Notes: generated by a model not told the origin, from the letters alone. DNA of 64,000 bases from Pseudomonas cichorii (GCF_015471405.1 NZ_BLVZ01000004.1:389726-453725); one strand, 5' to 3'. Positions 1-9,560 are shown, counted from the first letter of the stretch. A program made the numbers and translations.

Positions 1-964
1 AGAGATCCTTTCCAAATGCCTGTTGCAATGCTACGCCTGCCCCCATCAAACCGGGGTATTCGGCAGTGACCAGCCAGACCGGCAGGCCCTTGAAGTAATC
101 GCTCATCACGCCCTTTTCAGCGAGTGCGCGCTTGAAACCGCTGTTGCTGAAGAAGTCGACGAAACGTGGCACCACGCCGCCAACGATATAGACCCCACCC
201 AGGCCACCCAGAGTGAGCACGTTGTTGCCCACCACCCGGCCCAGAAATACACAGAACTGATCCAGAACCCCTGCCGCCACCGGGTCACCCGCCACAGCCG
301 CCGAGGTAATGGCAGCCGGCGACTTGAGCACTGGCTCGATATCGTCCAGCGCACAACTGACCTGATACAACTGCAACAGGCCCGCGCCACTCAATACCGT
401 CTCGGCACTGACATGCTCGTGCTCGGCCATCAGACGTGTCCACAGCAAGGCTTCACGGGCGGTGCCGATCGGCAGATCCACATGACCACCCTCGCCGGGC
501 AAGGCCGTCCAGCGGTCTTCGCCGACGCTGATCAAGGTTCCGACCCCAAGCCCGGTCCCCGGCCCGATCACCACACGCGGGCGATCCGGCTTGCCGAGAC
601 CGTGGCAGATGGTCAGGTATTCGTCATCACGCAGGCGGGTCATGCCCAGCGCCATGGCCGTGAAGTCGTTGATCAGCAGCAGTTCATCGACTTTCAGGTT
701 TTCGCAGAACTTCGACCGGCTCAGTTGCCAGTGACTGTTGGTGAAATAGAACTCATCGCCATCCACCGGCCCGGCCACGGCCAGACAGACGAAGCCGACA
801 TCGCCACGTTGCAACTCAAGATCCTGCAAGTAGATCTCGATGGCTTGTTCCGGCCCGGCGTAATCGATGGTCGGGAATACCCGAATCGAATGCAGTTTGT
901 CGTCTTCCCAAATGGCAAAACGTGCATTGGTGCCGCCAATATCACCGACCAGAGCCAATTTCAC
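1..964 (-). CDS. glk: Glucokinase, C-terminus cut by window edge
   Basis: Phosphorylates cytoplasmic glucose to glucose-6-phosphate using ATP, feeding the Entner-Doudoroff pathway. The protein begins with the phosphate-binding loop [15 protein letters not shown] and carries further Glk-family stretches such as [11 protein letters not shown] and [15 protein letters not shown] start at 964 overlaps the edd stop codon by 3 bases (GTGA), so the two are translationally coupled and probably one operon. About 321 codons are present and reading is open to base 1; family members are about 320 residues long, so only a few residues should be missing. In Pseudomonas edd-glk is often followed by the gltR/gltS two-component genes, which would lie outside this window. 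Confidence 0.93.
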   Translation of the reverse strand, partial: MKLALVGDIGGTNARFAIWEDDKLHSIRVFPTIDYAGPEQAIEIYLQDLELQRGDVGFVCLAVAGPVDGDEFYFTNSHWQLSRSKFCENLKVDELLLINDFTAMALGMTRLRDDEYLTICHGLGKPDRPRVVIGPGTGLGVGTLISVGEDRWTALPGEGGHVDLPIGTAREALLWTRLMAEHEHVSAETVLSGAGLLQLYQVSCALDDIEPVLKSPAAITSAAVAGDPVAAGVLDQFCVFLGRVVGNNVLTLGGLGGVYIVGGVVPRFVDFFSNSGFKRALAEKGVMSDYFKGLPVWLVTAEYPGLMGAGVALQQAFGKDL

Positions 965-2787
965 TTGAGCGTCTCCAGATTTGAAGTAAAGGCGCTGGCG
1001 CCCTGCTCCGCCGAGCTGAAGGCCATGCGCATGAAACCGAACAGTTCCCGGCCACAGCCGACACCGTTGTCGAGCTGACCGACTGCCGGTTGTCTGGCTC
1101 CCAATTCTGACGCTTCGACCAGAACTTGCAACGTGCCTTTTACGCCATCGACGCGAATCACGTCACCATCTCGCACAAGAGCCAAAGGGCCACCATCAAA
1201 GGCTTCCGGGCAGACATGAATCGCCGCCGGAATCTTGCCCGAGGCTCCGGACATGCGCCCGTCAGTCACCAGGGCAACCTTGAAGCCACGATCCTGAAGC
1301 ACGCCCAGGAATGGCGTCATCTTGTGCAGTTCAGGCATGCCGTTGGAGCGCGGCCCCTGGAAGCGCATCACCGCCACGAAATCACGCTCCAGCTCACCGG
1401 CCTTGAACGCATCGGCCAGATCCTGCTGATCCTGGAAAACCCTGGCCGGTGCTTCGACGATCTGATGCTCGGGCGCCACGGCGGAGACTTTCATCACGCC
1501 ACGCCCCAGGTTGCCCTCCATGACCCGCAGGCCGCCTTCCGGCGAGAACGGACGCGCCACCGGGCGCAGAATGTTTTCGTCCAGGCTTTGCAGTGGACCT
1601 TCGCGCCAGACCAGCTTGCCATCTTCCAGGAAAGGTTCCTTGGTGTAGCGGCTCAAGCCATGACCGGCCACGGTATTGACGTCTTCGTGGAGCAGACCGG
1701 CAGCCAGCAGTTCACGGATCAGGAACGACATGCCGCCCGCCGCCTGGAAGTGGTTGATGTCGGCCTTGCCGTTTGGATAGACGTGGCTCAGGGTCGGCAC
1801 GACTTCCGAGAGGTCGGCCATGTCCTGCCAGGTCAACTGGATGCCTGCGGCCTGAGCAATCGCCGGCATGTGCAAGGTGTGGTTGGTCGAACCGCCCGTG
1901 GCGTGCAGGGCGACGATGGAGTTGACCAGCACTCGCTCATCGACGATTTCACCAATTGGCATGAAGTCGCCGCTTTGCTTGGTCAGGCGAGTGACCTGCT
2001 GCGCCGCCTCGGCTGTCAGCGCCTCACGCAACGGCGTGCCCGGATTGACGAACGAAGCGCCCGGCAGGTGCAGGCCCATGACTTCCATCAACAACTGGTT
2101 GGTATTGGCTGTGCCGTAGAACGTGCAGGTGCCCGGACCGTGGTAGGACTTCATCTCCGAATCCAGCAGCTCTTCGCGGGTCGCCTTGCCTTCGGCGTAG
2201 CGCTGGCGCACATCGGCCTTTTCCTTGTTGGAAATACCGGAAACCATCGGCCCGCCGGGCACGAAGATGGTTGGCAAGTGACCGAAACGCAGCGAGCCCA
2301 TCATCAGGCCCGGCACGATCTTGTCGCAGATGCCCAGCATCAATGCGGCATCGAACATGTTGTGGGACAGCGCCACCGCCGTGGACATGGCGATCACTTC
2401 ACGGCTGGCGATGGCCAGTTCCATGCCCGGCTCGCCCTGGGTCACGCCATCGCACATGGCCGGCACGCCGCCCGCGAACTGGCCGACCGAACCAATGTCA
2501 CGTAAAGCCTTTTTGATCTGGGCAGGAAAGACTTCGTACGGCTGATGCGCCGAAAGCATGTCGTTATATGAAGAAATAATTGCCACGTTGGCGGCGTTCA
2601 TCAGGCGCAGGTTCTGCTTGTCCTCGGGTGCGCATCCGGCAACGCCGTGGGCGAAGTTGGCGCATTGCAGTTGGCCACGCATCGGGCCGTCGCTCGCTGC
2701 GCCGCGAATCAGTTGCAGGTAACGCTGACGGGTTTCGCGACTACGAGCGATAAGACGCTCGGTTACCTCAAGAATGCGGGGATGCAT
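961..2787 (-). CDS. edd: 6-phosphogluconate dehydratase
   Basis: Dehydrates 6-phosphogluconate to 2-keto-3-deoxy-6-phosphogluconate, the first committed Entner-Doudoroff step. The 608-residue length is standard for the IlvD/Edd family. Family stretches visible include [15 protein letters not shown], the cysteine-bearing [25 protein letters not shown] and [16 protein letters not shown]; the conserved cysteines are ligands for an iron-sulfur cluster. The ATG at 2787 is preceded by a CTGGAG ribosome site with 8-base spacing. It overlaps glk downstream and diverges from gap, with a HexR-like operator about 120 bases upstream. Confidence 0.97.
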   Translation of the reverse strand: MHPRILEVTERLIARSRETRQRYLQLIRGAASDGPMRGQLQCANFAHGVAGCAPEDKQNLRLMNAANVAIISSYNDMLSAHQPYEVFPAQIKKALRDIGSVGQFAGGVPAMCDGVTQGEPGMELAIASREVIAMSTAVALSHNMFDAALMLGICDKIVPGLMMGSLRFGHLPTIFVPGGPMVSGISNKEKADVRQRYAEGKATREELLDSEMKSYHGPGTCTFYGTANTNQLLMEVMGLHLPGASFVNPGTPLREALTAEAAQQVTRLTKQSGDFMPIGEIVDERVLVNSIVALHATGGSTNHTLHMPAIAQAAGIQLTWQDMADLSEVVPTLSHVYPNGKADINHFQAAGGMSFLIRELLAAGLLHEDVNTVAGHGLSRYTKEPFLEDGKLVWREGPLQSLDENILRPVARPFSPEGGLRVMEGNLGRGVMKVSAVAPEHQIVEAPARVFQDQQDLADAFKAGELERDFVAVMRFQGPRSNGMPELHKMTPFLGVLQDRGFKVALVTDGRMSGASGKIPAAIHVCPEAFDGGPLALVRDGDVIRVDGVKGTLQVLVEASELGARQPAVGQLDNGVGCGRELFGFMRMAFSSAEQGASAFTSNLETLK

Positions 2788-2907
2788 GTGATGAACTCCA
2801 GGCTAACGTCTATGGTCACCCGTAAAGACCATGCCAGTTATCGGGACCCGGCGCCAAGGCGCAAAAGCCTGATCTCGATCAACTGAACCAGCCTTTCAGG
2901 CTTGTAG

Positions 2908-2922
2908 TTGTAGATAAAACAA
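2908..2922. promoter_or_regulatory. HexR-like operator, edd side
   Basis: The sequence fits TTGT-N7-ACAA exactly (ttgt, agataaa, acaa). This is the palindrome reported for HexR, the repressor of edd, zwf and gap-1 in Pseudomonas that is released by 2-keto-3-deoxy-6-phosphogluconate. It lies 120 bases upstream of the edd start. Assignment rests on pattern and location. Confidence 0.6.
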
Positions 2923-2942
2923 AATATTGCCACTAAAAAGGC

Positions 2943-2984
2943 TTGTTTTCTATTTTTATGAGAATAATCTTGTAATTCCAACAA
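2943..2984 (+). promoter_or_regulatory. gap promoter with HexR-like operator
   Basis: A second exact TTGT-N7-ACAA palindrome lies at 2970-2984, just upstream of the gap ribosome site. A possible sigma-70 promoter precedes it: TTGTTT at 2943-2948, a 16-base spacer, and TAATCT at 2965-2970. A repressor at this position would block the start of gap transcription. The operator match is good; the -35/-10 assignment is tentative. Confidence 0.55.
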
Positions 2985-3005
2985 CAATTCTTGAAGGACG
3001 ACTGT

Positions 3006-4007
3006 ATGACTATTCGCATTGCAATCAACGGTTTTGGCCGCATCGGCCGTAACGTCCTACGCGCACTGTATACCCAAGGCTACCGACAAGACCTGCAGGT
3101 CGTCGCCATCAACGATCTGGGCAACAGCGAGATGAATGCTCATCTGCTGCGTTTCGACACCGTTCACGGCCCTTTCAGCGGCACCGTCGAGTGCGACAGC
3201 GAAAGCCTGACAGTCAATGGTGACCGTATCGCTGTCAGCGCCATACGCAACCCTGCCGAGTTGCCATGGAAAGCCCAGAACATCGATGTCGTCTTTGAAT
3301 GCACCGGTCTGTTCACCGACCGTGAAAAAGCCGCCGCGCATATCACCGCCGGGGCAAAGAAGGTCATTATTTCAGCTCCGGCCAAAGGCGCGGACGCTAC
3401 CATCGTCTATGGCGTCAACCACGACACCCTGCGCCAGTCGCACCAGATCATCTCCAGCGCCTCCTGCACCACCAACTGCCTGGCACCTGTCGCGCAGGTA
3501 CTGCATCGCGAACTGGGCATCGAAAGCGGTCTGATGACCACCATCCATGCCTACACCAATGACCAGAACCTGATCGATGTGTATCACACCGATCCGTACC
3601 GCGCCCGTTCGGCCACTCATTCGATGATCCCGAGCAAGACCGGCGCCGCCGAAGCCGTGGGCCTGGTATTGCCGGAACTGGCGGGCAAACTGACCGGCAT
3701 GGCCGTCCGGGTGCCGGTGATCAACGTTTCGCTGGTGGACCTGACCGTCAACATCAAGCGCGAAACCACCGCAGACGAAGTCAACGCGCTGCTCAAGGAA
3801 GCCAGCCAGCACTCCAGGATTCTGGGCTACAACACCCTGCCGCTGGTTTCCCACGACTTCAACCACAACCCGCTGTCGTCGATCTTCGACGCCAACCACA
3901 CCAAAGTCAGCGGCAAGCTGCTCAAGGTGCTGGCCTGGTATGACAACGAGTGGGCGTTCTCCAACCGCATGCTCGACAACTGCCTGGCGCTGCATAACGC
4001 ACAGTGA
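3006..4007 (+). CDS. gap: Type I glyceraldehyde-3-phosphate dehydrogenase
   Basis: Oxidises glyceraldehyde-3-phosphate to 1,3-bisphosphoglycerate in the cytoplasm. The Rossmann loop [11 protein letters not shown] is at the N-terminus and the catalytic cysteine lies in [12 protein letters not shown]. The C-terminal [15 protein letters not shown] is typical of the family. The ATG at 3006 is chosen over an upstream TTG at 2991 because gaagga lies 7 bases before it and family members begin at [11 protein letters not shown]; this gives 333 residues. It diverges from edd and shares HexR-like control, which marks it as the gap-1 paralogue of the Entner-Doudoroff regulon. Confidence 0.95.
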   Translation: MTIRIAINGFGRIGRNVLRALYTQGYRQDLQVVAINDLGNSEMNAHLLRFDTVHGPFSGTVECDSESLTVNGDRIAVSAIRNPAELPWKAQNIDVVFECTGLFTDREKAAAHITAGAKKVIISAPAKGADATIVYGVNHDTLRQSHQIISSASCTTNCLAPVAQVLHRELGIESGLMTTIHAYTNDQNLIDVYHTDPYRARSATHSMIPSKTGAAEAVGLVLPELAGKLTGMAVRVPVINVSLVDLTVNIKRETTADEVNALLKEASQHSRILGYNTLPLVSHDFNHNPLSSIFDANHTKVSGKLLKVLAWYDNEWAFSNRMLDNCLALHNAQ

Positions 4008-4041
4008 CAGCGAAGTATTAAGAAAAATACAGAAAGCCGAC

Positions 4042-4078
4042 TTGACCGAATATGTGGATGATAAGCATTATCATCCAC
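4042..4078 (+). promoter_or_regulatory. Fur box overlapping the ECF sigma promoter
   Basis: A near-perfect palindrome at 4054-4078 contains gatgataagcattatcatc (4057-4075), close to the Fur consensus GATAATGATAATCATTATC. A possible promoter is TTGACC at 4042-4047, an 18-base spacer and CATTAT at 4066-4071, so Fur bound to ferrous iron would cover the -10 element. It sits 25 bases before the sigma factor gene. Confidence 0.75.
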
Positions 4079-4102
4079 TGATTTTTCCGGTCAGGTACTT
4101 CT

Positions 4103-4621
4103 GTGTCGCAGGCGCACTTCAATGACGTATTTGTCGCTCAACGCGAAGTGTTGTTGCGAACCTTGCAAGGCATGGTGGGCAACCACAGCACCGCTGAAGA
4201 CCTGCTGCAGGAAACCTGGTTGCGCGTCACCCGCGCCCTGACCGAACGCCCGATAGATCACCTGGAACCCTTCGTCTACCAGACCGCCCGCAACCTGGCG
4301 CTGGATCATTTGCGCTCGCGCCGCATCCATGGCCGGACCCTGGTCGAAGATGCGCCCGCCGAGCAGATCGAAAGTGTGGTCGCACAGCTCAGCACACCGG
4401 AAGAGGCCACCCACGCCAAACGCCTGCTTGAAAGCCTCAGCACCACTGTGGGTAAACTCAGCACGCGCCAACAGAACATATTCACCCTGAGTCGCCTCAA
4501 CGGATGCAGTTATCTGGAGATCGCCGAGCAACTGGACATCTCTGCAAGCACCGTACAAAAAGAACTGAAACTGATCATGGCGATCTGTGTGGGAGTGCTG
4601 GCGAGACTCGACCAGGCTTGA
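4103..4621 (+). CDS. hxuI: FecI-type ECF sigma factor (haem-responsive, HxuI-like)
   Basis: An iron-starvation ECF sigma factor of 172 residues expected to direct transcription of the adjacent TonB receptor gene. Region 2 holds AEDLLQETWLRV and LEPFVYQTARNLALDHLR. Region 4 holds LSTRQQNIFTLSRLNGCSYLEIAEQLDISASTVQKEL, split here only by its helix-turn-helix. The start is GTG at 4103, 25 bases after the Fur box. Order and spacing (sigma, FecR, receptor) match the P. aeruginosa hxuI-hxuR-hxuA system; the symbol follows that context, since FecI-type sigmas are hard to tell apart by sequence alone. Confidence 0.85.
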   Translation: MSQAHFNDVFVAQREVLLRTLQGMVGNHSTAEDLLQETWLRVTRALTERPIDHLEPFVYQTARNLALDHLRSRRIHGRTLVEDAPAEQIESVVAQLSTPEEATHAKRLLESLSTTVGKLSTRQQNIFTLSRLNGCSYLEIAEQLDISASTVQKELKLIMAICVGVLARLDQA

Positions 4622-4697
4622 CCAGACCTGGACACTGTCGCAGGCTGCCACTCCCATTGCACGCACATCGATCAAACCGAGTTTGCCGAGGAACACC

Positions 4698-5663
4698 GTG
4701 ACCCCAGGAACAGAACGCCCGCAGTCGCTTGCGCAGGATGTACTGAGCGACAGCGCAATGGATCAAGCCCTGACCTGGCTGATCGAACTGGAAGGCGCAG
4801 ATCCTCAGCAGCAGGCACACTTCGAGGCCTGGCTGCAGGCCGACCCTGCCCATGCGCAAGCTTTCACCAAGGCCCGGGCGATATGGGACTCGCAAACCGT
4901 TCAGCACGCGGCAGCGGCCTTGCAACAACCGCACAAGCCTTCGCGCTGGCAACGCATCCGACCGCACTGGAAAACCTTGGCCACAGCGGCTGTTCTGCTG
5001 TTGGGGCTGTTCAACTTCAGCAACCTGCCCTTGCGCATCCAGGCCGACCACCTGACGGTAGTCGGCGAACGCCAGCGCCTGCAACTGAGCGACGGCTCGA
5101 AAGTCCTGCTCAATACCAACTCGGCCTTTTCCAGCCACCTTGATGACAAGCAACGGGTGGCACGCCTGTATCAAGGGGAAGCCTATTTCAATGTAGCCCT
5201 CGATCCGAACGTGCCGATGGAGATCGAAGCCGGCCCGATCCGCATGAGCGCCAACAGCACCGAGTTTTCGGTGCGTTACCTTGATGGCGAAGCGCGGGTT
5301 CAGGTTCAGCGTGGCGCGGTAGACGTCAGCGCCATACGCGGCGACTCCAGAGTCAGCCTTGGCGCGGGCGACAGCGTTCGCGTAGGTCCATCGGGTTTTG
5401 GCCATCGGGAAAGGCTCGATCCGGCCAGGGACCTGGCCTGGGTCCAGGGTCGACTGATCTTCGATAACAGCCCGCTCAGCGAAGTTCTGGCCGAGCTGCG
5501 TCGCTATTATCCCGGCTGGATCATCAACACCAACCCCGCACTGGATCGCGTCACCGTCACAGGCAACTACAAGCTGGATAACCCCTTGAACGTGATACGT
5601 TCACTGGCGCAGATCACTTCAGCCAATGTGCAGGAAATACCTGCGCTAGTGCTCATCAACTGA
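4698..5663 (+). CDS. hxuR: FecR-family anti-sigma regulator (HxuR-like)
   Basis: An inner-membrane sigma regulator of 321 residues that holds the ECF sigma factor until the receptor signals. The N-terminal cytosolic FecR domain contains ALTWLIELEGADPQQQAHF and the paired tryptophan motif. One membrane segment lies near residues 91-110 (TLATAAVLLLGLFNF), followed by a periplasmic FecR domain and a C-terminal STN-like region (LIFDNSPLSEVLAELRRYYP). The GTG at 4698 is chosen because it gives the usual family length and follows gagga at 5 bases; the frame stays open upstream to 4587 without family similarity. It lies 76 bases after the sigma gene. Confidence 0.88.
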   Translation: MTPGTERPQSLAQDVLSDSAMDQALTWLIELEGADPQQQAHFEAWLQADPAHAQAFTKARAIWDSQTVQHAAAALQQPHKPSRWQRIRPHWKTLATAAVLLLGLFNFSNLPLRIQADHLTVVGERQRLQLSDGSKVLLNTNSAFSSHLDDKQRVARLYQGEAYFNVALDPNVPMEIEAGPIRMSANSTEFSVRYLDGEARVQVQRGAVDVSAIRGDSRVSLGAGDSVRVGPSGFGHRERLDPARDLAWVQGRLIFDNSPLSEVLAELRRYYPGWIINTNPALDRVTVTGNYKLDNPLNVIRSLAQITSANVQEIPALVLIN

Positions 5664-5665
5664 TC

Positions 5666-5706
5666 GGTAAAACTTTTTTTACGCACTCCCCGTCCCTCGT
5701 TCGTCT
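5666..5706 (+). promoter_or_regulatory. Possible FecI-type ECF promoter for the haem receptor
   Basis: The sequence ggtaaaac (5666-5673), a T-tract, and then cgtcc (5691) and tcgtct (5701) resembles promoters read by iron-starvation sigma factors, which have an A-rich -35 element and a CGTC-like -10 element. It lies between the anti-sigma stop and the receptor start. No transcription data support it, and which CGTC is the -10 is uncertain. Confidence 0.4.
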
Positions 5707-5788
5707 AGTCATAGCCAATGCAACTGATTCGCATTAAGAATCGACAGCACAACACTATAACCAGCAGTTCGTCAGGGAGCGCCACCGT

Positions 5789-8359
5789 ATGTCATCCTCG
5801 TTCACTCACTCACGCAAGCGATTCACACTTTCGCTGCTGACCGTGGCGATTTTCAGCGCCGGCATGCAAGCGATGCCCGCCGTCGCAGCAACAGAAAGCG
5901 CTCCACAGGCACGAGCTGCCGGCACTTACACGTTCTCGATCGCCAGACAACCGCTGGTATCGGCACTCAATGAATTCAGCCGTGTCACCGGCTGGCAGGT
6001 GGGCGTGTCGTCGGACCTGGCGCAAAACGTTGTCTCCCCTGGCGCCAATGGCAACCTGCAACCCGCCCAGGCCCTGGAGCGCCTGCTGTCGGGCAGCCAG
6101 TTGAGCTATCGCAACCTGGGCGACAACAACGTCGTACTGGAAAAGCGCGTCTCTGGCGTCATCGCCCTTGAGCAGACCACCGTCAGTGCCACGCGCCAGG
6201 AACAGGATATCTCCTCGGTTCCCAATACCGTCAGCGTACACACACGCGCAGAACTGGACCGTCGCAACGTCAATGACATCCGCGATCTGGTACGCAACGA
6301 GCCGGGCGTTTCGGTCGGTGGTGCCGGTCAGCGCGGCGGCACCACTGGCTACAACATCCGTGGTATCGACAACAACCGGATCCTGACCCAGGTGGACGGC
6401 GTCGAAATCCCGGACAGCTTCTTCACCGGTCCTTTCGCCCAGACCCGCCGCAATTACGTCGACCCGGAAATCGTCAAGCGCGTCGAGATACTGCGCGGCC
6501 CGGCTTCGGCGCTTTACGGCAGCAGCGCCATCGGTGGCGTAGTCAGTTACTACACCCTGGACCCGAGCGACATCATCAAGCCCGGAAAAGACGTCGGCGC
6601 CCGCCTGAAAACCGGTTACAGCTCGGCCGATGAAAGCTGGCTGACCTCAGGCACCGTTGCTGGCCGCCATGGCGATTTCGACGCCTTGCTGCATTTGAGC
6701 CAGCGCGAAGGCCATGAAACCGAATCCTACGGCAGCACCAGCGGCACCGGCCTGACCCGTACCGAGGCCAACCCTGAAGACCAGCGCGCAACCAATGTGC
6801 TGGCCAAACTGGGCTGGAACTACGCCGAAGACTCGCGTCTGGCGCTGACCTACGAAAAGTACAAGGATGATCGCGACACCAATCAGCTCAGCGCCGTCGG
6901 CGGGCCGTTCGGCAACGGCGTCGGGGTTGGCATGTATCGGGGCCGTACCACCAATGACACCGTCACTCGCGAACGCTTCGGCATCGAACACACCTTTGCT
7001 CTCGATAGCCTGCTGGTCGACAACGTCAAGTGGAGCCTGAATTACCAGAATGCCAAGACCGAGCAAAGCACCCGCGAACGCTACTTCCCGTTCGTCCGTG
7101 ACTTGTACCGTAATCGCGATACGACCTATCAGGAAAAACAGTGGATATTCGATGCCCAGTTCGACAAGGCGTTTTCGATTGCCAGCACCGACCATGAGCT
7201 GACCTACGGCACCACTGTAAAACGGCAGAAAGTCACAGGCCTGCGTACCGGCAGTGCAACCTGTGCGCGGGTGTTCGGCGCCTGTACCGTGGCCGGTGCC
7301 ATCAGTCCTGTAGCCAGTGATAACCCTGTGCCAGCCAGCGACTTCCCCGACCCGACCATCACCAGCTATGCGCTGTTCGCTCAAGACCAGATCAGCTGGA
7401 ACAAATGGACCTTCATTCCTGGCGTGCGCTACAGCTACACCCGCCTGAGCCCGAAAATGACCGAAGAGTTCCTCAACTCCGAAGGCCTGAACGATCCGAG
7501 TGGCGGCAATAACAAGGACAAGACCTGGGATCGCGTATCACCCAAGTTCGGCGTGACCTACGCCCTGAGCAACGAATACACCTGGTATGGCCAGTACGCC
7601 GAAGGTTTCCGGACTCCGTCGGCCAAGGCCTTGTATGGCAGCTTTGAAAACACCACAACCGGTTATCTGGTCGAACCCAACCCGAACCTGGAGCCCGAAA
7701 AGAGCAAAAGCTATGAAACCGGTCTGCGTGGCCGCTTCGAGTCGGGCTCGTTCGACGTTGCCGTGTTCTATAACAAGTACCGCGACTTCATCAACGAAGA
7801 CGGTCTGGCTGCCGGCTATGACGAACTTACCTTCCAGTCCTACAACATCAAGCACGCCACCATCAAAGGCGCGGAGATCAAGGGTCGTCTGAACCTGGAC
7901 AGCTTCGGCGCACCGCAAGGTCTCTACACCCAGGGCTCGATTGCCTACGCGCAAGGCCGCAACAACGACACCGGCGAACCACTCAACAGCGTCAACCCGC
8001 TGACCGGCGTTTTCGGCCTGGGTTATGAGCAGGACAGCTACGGCGGCCTGCTGAGCTGGACGCTGGTCAAACGCAAGACACGTGTGGATGACAGTGAATT
8101 CCATGAGCCGGACGGTTCTTCATCACAGTTCCGCACACCGGGCTTCGGCATTCTGGACCTGACCGGCTACTACAAGGTCACCGACGACGTCACCGTCAAT
8201 GCGGGCCTCTACAACCTGGCCGACAAAAAGTACTGGCTGTGGGATGACGTGCGCGGATACGACGGCGTAGGCGAGGCAAGTGCTACTGCTCCGGCCAACA
8301 TGGATCGCCTGACTCAGCCAGGACGCAACTTCAGCGTCAATCTGGTCTGGGACATCTGA
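5789..8359 (+). CDS. hxuA: TonB-dependent haem/haemoprotein receptor with signalling domain
   Basis: An outer-membrane receptor of 856 residues that takes up haem and signals its presence to the anti-sigma factor. A signal peptide covers about residues 1-33. The STN signalling domain is at about 45-110 (FSIARQPLVSALNEFSRVTG). The plug is at about 130-255 (NVNDIRDLVRNEPGVSV, VEILRGPASALYGSSAIGG) and the barrel runs to the C-terminal FSVNLVWDI. The FRTP and NPNL boxes of haem/haemoglobin receptors are present, but the stretch between them has no histidine, unlike many haem receptors. Position after hxuI-hxuR and before haem oxygenase supports haem as substrate. Confidence 0.9.
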   Translation: MSSSFTHSRKRFTLSLLTVAIFSAGMQAMPAVAATESAPQARAAGTYTFSIARQPLVSALNEFSRVTGWQVGVSSDLAQNVVSPGANGNLQPAQALERLLSGSQLSYRNLGDNNVVLEKRVSGVIALEQTTVSATRQEQDISSVPNTVSVHTRAELDRRNVNDIRDLVRNEPGVSVGGAGQRGGTTGYNIRGIDNNRILTQVDGVEIPDSFFTGPFAQTRRNYVDPEIVKRVEILRGPASALYGSSAIGGVVSYYTLDPSDIIKPGKDVGARLKTGYSSADESWLTSGTVAGRHGDFDALLHLSQREGHETESYGSTSGTGLTRTEANPEDQRATNVLAKLGWNYAEDSRLALTYEKYKDDRDTNQLSAVGGPFGNGVGVGMYRGRTTNDTVTRERFGIEHTFALDSLLVDNVKWSLNYQNAKTEQSTRERYFPFVRDLYRNRDTTYQEKQWIFDAQFDKAFSIASTDHELTYGTTVKRQKVTGLRTGSATCARVFGACTVAGAISPVASDNPVPASDFPDPTITSYALFAQDQISWNKWTFIPGVRYSYTRLSPKMTEEFLNSEGLNDPSGGNNKDKTWDRVSPKFGVTYALSNEYTWYGQYAEGFRTPSAKALYGSFENTTTGYLVEPNPNLEPEKSKSYETGLRGRFESGSFDVAVFYNKYRDFINEDGLAAGYDELTFQSYNIKHATIKGAEIKGRLNLDSFGAPQGLYTQGSIAYAQGRNNDTGEPLNSVNPLTGVFGLGYEQDSYGGLLSWTLVKRKTRVDDSEFHEPDGSSSQFRTPGFGILDLTGYYKVTDDVTVNAGLYNLADKKYWLWDDVRGYDGVGEASATAPANMDRLTQPGRNFSVNLVWDI

Positions 8360-8383
8360 TTCCTGGCGCAACAAGCCCTGTGA

Positions 8384-8422
8384 AAAACACGCCATCGACA
8401 GTGATCGGCGGCGTGTTTTTTT
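8384..8422 (+). terminator. Rho-independent terminator after the haem receptor
   Basis: The arms aaaacacgcc and ggcgtgtttt close a 16-base loop and are followed by a run of T. It separates the receptor gene from hemO, so hemO may depend on readthrough or on its own promoter. Confidence 0.8.
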
Positions 8423-8487
8423 ACGCTCCGTGGATTGGCCATTCGTCTATTCAACAACGCCCTCTTACTTTTGCAAGGAAGAACCTG

Positions 8488-9102
8488 ATGACAACCGAGC
8501 AGACTCGTCCTGCCCTGCGTTCCCAGCGGCTCAACCAGATTACCCATGCGCCCCACGAACAGCTCGACAAGGCGGTCAAGGCCAATGCGCCTTTTGAAAC
8601 CCTCGACAGCTACAAGCGTTTCGTCGTCGCCCAATATCTGTTTCAGGCCGAACTGCAAAGCCTCTACAACGATCCTGAACTGATCGAGATCATCGCCGAC
8701 CTGCCCGCCCGTTGCCGCGCCGAGCAAGCCAAGGCCGATCTCGCAGACCTGAACACCGACATTCCTCGATCCATCGCCGGTGCCGTGCAGAATCCGAGCA
8801 AGGCCAAGGCCCTGGGCTGGCTGTTCGTCTCCGAAGGCTCAAAACTGGGTGCGGCCTTTCTGATCAAGCGCGCTGCCGCCCTGAACCTCAGCGAAAGCTT
8901 TGGCGCACGGCATCTGGGCGAACCCGCCGGTGGCCGCGCCGAAGGCTGGAAAACCTTTATCAGAATCCTGGATGGCCTGGAGTTCAGCGCCGAAGAGGAA
9001 GCACAGGCCGATCAGGGCGCCATCGAGGCTTTCGAGCGTTTCACGGTTCTGCTGCAACACGCTTACGCCCATGCGCCTGAGATCGAACAGGTTCAAGCAT
9101 GA
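8488..9102 (+). CDS. hemO: Biliverdin-producing haem oxygenase
   Basis: Opens haem to biliverdin, carbon monoxide and free iron in the cytosol, completing haem use after import. The 204-residue protein has the HemO/PigA-type layout. THAPHEQLDKAV at about residue 20 would supply the proximal histidine, and GWLFVSEGSKLGAAFLIKRA is the family's distal-helix glycine-rich stretch, followed by FGARHLGEP. The ATG at 8488 follows aaggaaga at 5-6 bases. It lies directly downstream of the haem receptor, which argues for a haem-degradation role over a phytochrome chromophore role, though both are known for this family. Confidence 0.9.
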   Translation: MTTEQTRPALRSQRLNQITHAPHEQLDKAVKANAPFETLDSYKRFVVAQYLFQAELQSLYNDPELIEIIADLPARCRAEQAKADLADLNTDIPRSIAGAVQNPSKAKALGWLFVSEGSKLGAAFLIKRAAALNLSESFGARHLGEPAGGRAEGWKTFIRILDGLEFSAEEEAQADQGAIEAFERFTVLLQHAYAHAPEIEQVQA

Positions 9103-9139
9103 AAAAGCGCCCGGTGCTGTTAAGCTGGCCGGGCTTTTT
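9102..9139 (+). terminator. Terminator-like hairpin after hemO
   Basis: The arms aaaaagcgcccgg and ccgggcttttt pair with a two-base bulge and end in a T-tract, starting at the hemO stop codon. This favours a start for the next gene downstream of it (9159) over the overlapping ATG at 9099. Confidence 0.6.
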
Positions 9140-9158
9140 GAACCAGCCCGTAGTGACC

Positions 9159-9560
9159 ATGACCTATAAACCGCCCGGCTCCAGACTTTCGCGCTTTCTG
9201 TTTGGCATCCTCGCTTATGTCAGCCTGGGTATAGGCATTGCCGCCATATTCATCCCCGGCCTGCCGACCACGGAATTCATTCTGCTGGCCGCCTGGGCCG
9301 CGACCCGCAGTTCGCCGCGCCTGAACGCCTGGCTGGAAAACCATCGCGTGTTCGGCCCGATCCTGCACAACTGGCGTAATGGCCGGTTGGTCGCACGCCG
9401 CGCCAAAATCAGCGCGACCATCAGCATGCTGGTCTGCGCCATCCTGATGCTGAGCCTGCTCACCCATGTCTGGTGGCTCTACCTCGCCATCGCGGGCATG
9501 GCGATGGGCAATATGTGGCTCTGGTCCAGGCCCGAGCCTGCCCGTGATCTGAATCAGTAA
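9159..9560 (+). CDS. DUF454/YbaN-family inner membrane protein
   Basis: A small inner-membrane protein of 133 residues with unknown role. The family signature is clear: GIGIAAIFIPGLPTTEFILL followed by AAWAATRSSPRL and FGPILHNWRNG. Two hydrophobic stretches lie near residues 12-45 and a long one near 90-120. The frame is open back to an ATG at 9099 that overlaps the hemO stop, but a terminator-like hairpin lies in that stretch, and relatives begin close to the ATG at 9159. YbaN-type genes are often seen beside haem oxygenase or haem uptake genes, but no function is established. Confidence 0.8.
   Translation: MTYKPPGSRLSRFLFGILAYVSLGIGIAAIFIPGLPTTEFILLAAWAATRSSPRLNAWLENHRVFGPILHNWRNGRLVARRAKISATISMLVCAILMLSLLTHVWWLYLAIAGMAMGNMWLWSRPEPARDLNQ

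Noticed and set aside
23..1078. Plus-strand open frame of 351 codons
   Set aside because: It is antisense to glk and the end of edd, whose products carry clear family motifs. Long antisense frames are common in this GC-rich codon usage.
9099..9158. Upstream start for the DUF454 gene overlapping the hemO stop
   Set aside because: The stretch forms a terminator-like hairpin and relatives start close to the ATG at 9159; the overlap is probably chance.
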